Origin: Minisyncoccota bacterium
GTDB lineage: Bacteria; Patescibacteriota; Minisyncoccia; Phycocordibacterales; Phycocordibacteraceae
Length of the DNA stretch: 14,938 bases
Direction of reading: 5' to 3'
NCBI GenBank assembly: GCA_018062165.1
Contig: JAGOSU010000015.1
Location: 1-14,938 of the forward strand
In this document: positions 12,997-14,938 of the stretch, piece after piece
Layout: every line of letters begins with the position of its first letter
Position numbering within the stretch: the stretch's first letter is position 1
The notes under the pieces: generated by a model
What the model was told of the DNA's origin: nothing
Databases searched by the model: none
The model's input: only the letters and a program-made list of their open reading frames with translations
Translations under genes and position numbers: made by a program

Positions 12997-13803
12997 TTAG
13001 CGAATCTCGTACGTGACCATCACCGTGATGGAGGTCTCATTCTCCCCTACTGGAAGCGATGGGACTGGACGGCTGCTCACTCCAGCATCCATGGCCATTT
13101 CAGCCTTGCCACCGTAGCCGTAGTCATACGGGTAGTAGCCCGTGTTCTCTGAGAAGGAAACGACCTTACCGAGAGAGACACCAAGCTCGCTCGCAAGCTT
13201 CTTGGCCTTAGCCTTGGCGTCCTCGATTGCAGCGTCACGTGCTTCCTCGCGAACTGAGTCGGCATCGTCTAGTACGAAGTTCGGGCCAGAGATGTTCTGC
13301 ACCCCGGCGCTGCCGAGACCCTGAAGAACCTCACCTGCCTTAGCAGTATCGCGAACCTTCACCTCTACTCCCTGGGATACCTCGTAGCCAGTGATGCGAG
13401 GGCTCGACGCTACCGGAGGGCAGATGCCGGAGTAGCAAGGCTGTGGGTACTCGTACGTTGGGGTAACACTGTAGTACGTCGTCTTCACATCTTCCTCTTC
13501 AATATCCATGTCCTTCACCGAGGCGAGCGCAGTGTCGATGCGATTGGTCGCCTTGTCCTGTGCTTCCGCAACGGTTGCTCCACGCTCCATGACCGTAAAG
13601 GAAATCTGTGCGATGTCCGGGATGGCAGTTGCTTCACCCGTTCCCTCCACCGTAATGGTGCGGGCCGGGTACATCTCGGAGTTACCGATGCTGTAGAGAC
13701 CATCCACCGTCTTTACGAGAAGAAAGAGAGCGAGAAGGCCTACCGCCGCAATAACGGCGAAGCGAAATGCCTTCGAGCCCGTGAGGTCATTAAATGTGTC
13801 CAT
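12997..13803 (-). CDS. SIMPL-domain (DUF541) membrane-anchored protein
   Basis: A member of the SIMPL/DUF541 family, whose molecular function is poorly defined; some members are linked to stress resistance. The 268-residue protein has an N-terminal membrane anchor (about 14-32, FRFAVIAAVGLLALFLLVK) and then an outside domain: ARTITVEGTGEATAIPDIAQISFTV (47-71), the family's opening strand, GYEVSQGVEVKVRD in the middle, the helix VREEARDAAIEDAKAKAKKLASELG, and a final TSITVMVTYEIR strand. An inserted loop has two cysteines (CYSGIC) and a Tyr/Gly-rich segment follows later (YYPYDYGYGG). The two cysteines could form a disulfide outside the membrane. The ATG at 13803 lies 5 bases after TATACA. A terminator follows the gene, so it is probably transcribed alone. 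Confidence 0.88.
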   Translation of the reverse strand: MDTFNDLTGSKAFRFAVIAAVGLLALFLLVKTVDGLYSIGNSEMYPARTITVEGTGEATAIPDIAQISFTVMERGATVAEAQDKATNRIDTALASVKDMDIEEEDVKTTYYSVTPTYEYPQPCYSGICPPVASSPRITGYEVSQGVEVKVRDTAKAGEVLQGLGSAGVQNISGPNFVLDDADSVREEARDAAIEDAKAKAKKLASELGVSLGKVVSFSENTGYYPYDYGYGGKAEMAMDAGVSSRPVPSLPVGENETSITVMVTYEIR

Positions 13804-13899
13804 AGCTATGTATATTGTCTGTTATTTGTTGAGTTTATCATGATGGATGACGCTTCGCGGGGGTAAACATTACCGGCCCTCCATGCTACCGTTCCTTCT
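13804..13899. promoter_or_regulatory. Divergent intergenic region between the SIMPL and ZIP genes
   Basis: This 96-base gap must carry promoters for both flanking genes. For the SIMPL gene, TATACA sits 5 bases before its ATG on the minus strand. For the ZIP gene, TGCTACCGT lies 7 bases before its ATG on the plus strand; its TGn spacing is the same as at argS, but the hexamer is poor. No metal-responsive operator is recognisable by eye. Confidence 0.35.
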
Positions 13900-14655
13900 A
13901 TGACACCCCTGATTTCAAGTCTCCTCGCCGTCGGCGTAATGAGTCTCGTCTCCCTGATAGGCGCAGCAACGCTTTCCCTCAAGGAACGTCTTTTGCGGAG
14001 GGCCCTGTTCCTCCTCATCTCGCTTGCGGCAGGCGCACTCCTTGGGGACGCGTTCATCCACCTTCTCCCCGAGGCCTTTGAAGAAATTGCCCCGCTTACC
14101 GTCTCTATCCTTGTGCTCGTTGGGTTCCTTTCCTTCTTTGTCCTTGAGAAGTTCTTGCACTGGCACCACAGTCACGGGGATGATGAGTTCTCTCCTGAGC
14201 ATGCCCGCATCCATCCGGTCGGGCACCTGGTCCTCGTCTCCGATGGCGTTCACAACCTTATCGACGGCCTTGCTATCGGCGCAGCTTTCCTTGTCTCACC
14301 TGAGGTAGGTATCGCAACCACGATTGCCATTGTGCTGCATGAGATTCCTCAGGAAATTGGAGACTTCGGCCTCTTGATCCACGCCGGTTACTCACGTGCA
14401 AAGGCGCTCTTTTTGAACTTCCTCTCCGCGCTCTTCGCCTTCGTCGGCGTAGGGCTTGCCTTCTGGCTTTCGAACGCCGCTGAGGGAGCTGCGCCGCTCA
14501 TTGCTGCGTTTGCTGCAGGAAACTTTATCTACATTGCTGCGGCGGACCTTATACCGGAACTCCATAAGACCACTGCCCCTTGGCAGTCGGTACTACAGTT
14601 TGCGACCATCGTCCTTGGCCTTATTGCGATGGTGCTCCTCCTTGGACTTGAGTAG
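13900..14655 (+). CDS. ZIP-family divalent metal transporter
   Basis: Predicted inner-membrane carrier that imports zinc or other divalent metals into the cytoplasm. The 251-residue protein shows about eight hydrophobic segments. The metal site motifs are present: HNLIDGLAIGAAF (118-130) on membrane segment 4 and HEIPQEIGDFGLLIHAG (147-163) on segment 5. A short histidine-rich loop, HWHHSHGDDE (87-96), precedes segment 4, as is usual in ZIP proteins. It resembles the ZupT/ZIP group, but metal preference cannot be read from sequence. It is alone on this strand, diverges from the SIMPL gene, and its TAG directly abuts the stop of the convergent gene at the right edge. Confidence 0.93.
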   Translation: MTPLISSLLAVGVMSLVSLIGAATLSLKERLLRRALFLLISLAAGALLGDAFIHLLPEAFEEIAPLTVSILVLVGFLSFFVLEKFLHWHHSHGDDEFSPEHARIHPVGHLVLVSDGVHNLIDGLAIGAAFLVSPEVGIATTIAIVLHEIPQEIGDFGLLIHAGYSRAKALFLNFLSALFAFVGVGLAFWLSNAAEGAAPLIAAFAAGNFIYIAAADLIPELHKTTAPWQSVLQFATIVLGLIAMVLLLGLE

Positions 14656-14938
14656 CTACGGGAGCGTAGCGAGCCAGGCGCGTAGCGTTGCGTGCTCTGG
14701 AAGATTCTTCACTGAAAGCGTTGGTTCCATCCAGTCAGTCACATCGCGCTCAATTACAGTGAAGAGGTAGAGGTCGCCACCCACTGGTAGGTAGTAGGCG
14801 CTTTCTACTTGAGCTTCGAATCGCTCAATAACGATTGAGTAGAACGTGTGGCCACCAATCGTGACCTTCTCAAACTGGTCAATCGATTCGGTTGGCATAT
14901 CAGCTGGCTGCAGGCGGGTGGTGCGCACGATGTCTGCC
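14656..14938 (-). CDS. Unknown protein, 5' end outside the window
   Basis: I do not recognise this protein. The frame stays open to the window edge, so the true start may lie outside; GTG 14928 and ATG 14898 are internal candidates. The visible 90-odd residues look like a compact alpha/beta protein: FEKVTIGGHTFYSIVIERFEAQVESAYYLP, then GGDLYLFTVIERDVTDW, and a C-terminal LPEHATLRAWLATLP. There is no membrane segment or cysteine. It converges on the ZIP gene with no spacer: TAG of one is followed directly by CTA of the other. Confidence 0.65.
   Translation of the reverse strand, partial: ADIVRTTRLQPADMPTESIDQFEKVTIGGHTFYSIVIERFEAQVESAYYLPVGGDLYLFTVIERDVTDWMEPTLSVKNLPEHATLRAWLATLP

Noticed and set aside
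13833..13872. GTTTA...TAAAC inverted repeat in the gap between the SIMPL and ZIP genes as an operator
   Set aside because: The arms are only five bases with a long spacer, which is expected by chance in an AT-rich gap.
1..14938. Genome-wide reassignment of UGA
   Set aside because: Genes as long as 1121 codons contain no internal TGA, which is not expected if UGA were an ordinary sense codon.
1..14938. CRISPR arrays, tRNAs, rRNAs, mobile elements
   Set aside because: I saw no spaced direct repeats, cloverleaf-like sequence, transposase or integrase motifs on either strand; almost all of the window is accounted for by coding sequence.

Overview
The window reads as a compact bacterial chromosome segment, probably from a Patescibacteria (candidate phyla radiation) lineage and most likely Parcubacteria-like. 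This rests on the style of the genes: very short intergenic gaps, short versions of RecO and 5-formyl-THF cyclo-ligase, a eukaryote-like type 2 IleS, few Shine-Dalgarno sequences, and small unrecognised proteins between housekeeping genes. I cannot confirm the lineage without a marker-gene tree. I see no tRNA, rRNA, CRISPR array, insertion sequence or phage gene.

Left block (1-8319, all minus strand). Transcription runs tmk, glyA, a GNAT acetyltransferase, argS, a 93-residue unknown protein, ileS, recO, and then the start of another gene cut by the window edge. The standout is ileS: an apparently intact histidine-phosphatase (phosphoglycerate-mutase-fold) domain of about 190 residues sits inside the synthetase, between the catalytic halves. 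The same protein carries HQGS in place of the HIGH signature.

Middle block (8342-10810, plus strand). thyA, dcd, a short 5-formyl-THF cyclo-ligase and folA are closely packed and diverge from tmk-glyA across a 22-base gap. Together the two arms hold the thymidylate cycle: GlyA makes methylene-THF, ThyA uses it to make dTMP and dihydrofolate, FolA restores THF, the cyclo-ligase recovers 5-formyl-THF, Dcd feeds deoxyuridine nucleotides in, and Tmk phosphorylates dTMP. The gap contains the palindrome AGTATACT, which gives a TATACT -10 element in both directions.

Right block (10807-14938, mostly minus strand). A SIMPL-domain membrane-anchored protein is followed by a strong terminator. Then comes secE-nusG-rplK, ending in another strong terminator, and then two unknown ORFs that lie in one frame and are separated by a single TGA. 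The secE operon has a recognisable -35/-10 promoter whose short leader is almost entirely a terminator-like hairpin, suggesting attenuation. A plus-strand ZIP-family metal transporter and a partial unknown gene close the window.

Two themes recur. Many start codons have a TATACT/TATAAT-like hexamer 5-10 bases upstream and no clear ribosome binding site, which predicts leaderless transcripts. Stop codons are nearly all TAA or TAG; the only two TGA stops each sit between two ORFs in the same frame.
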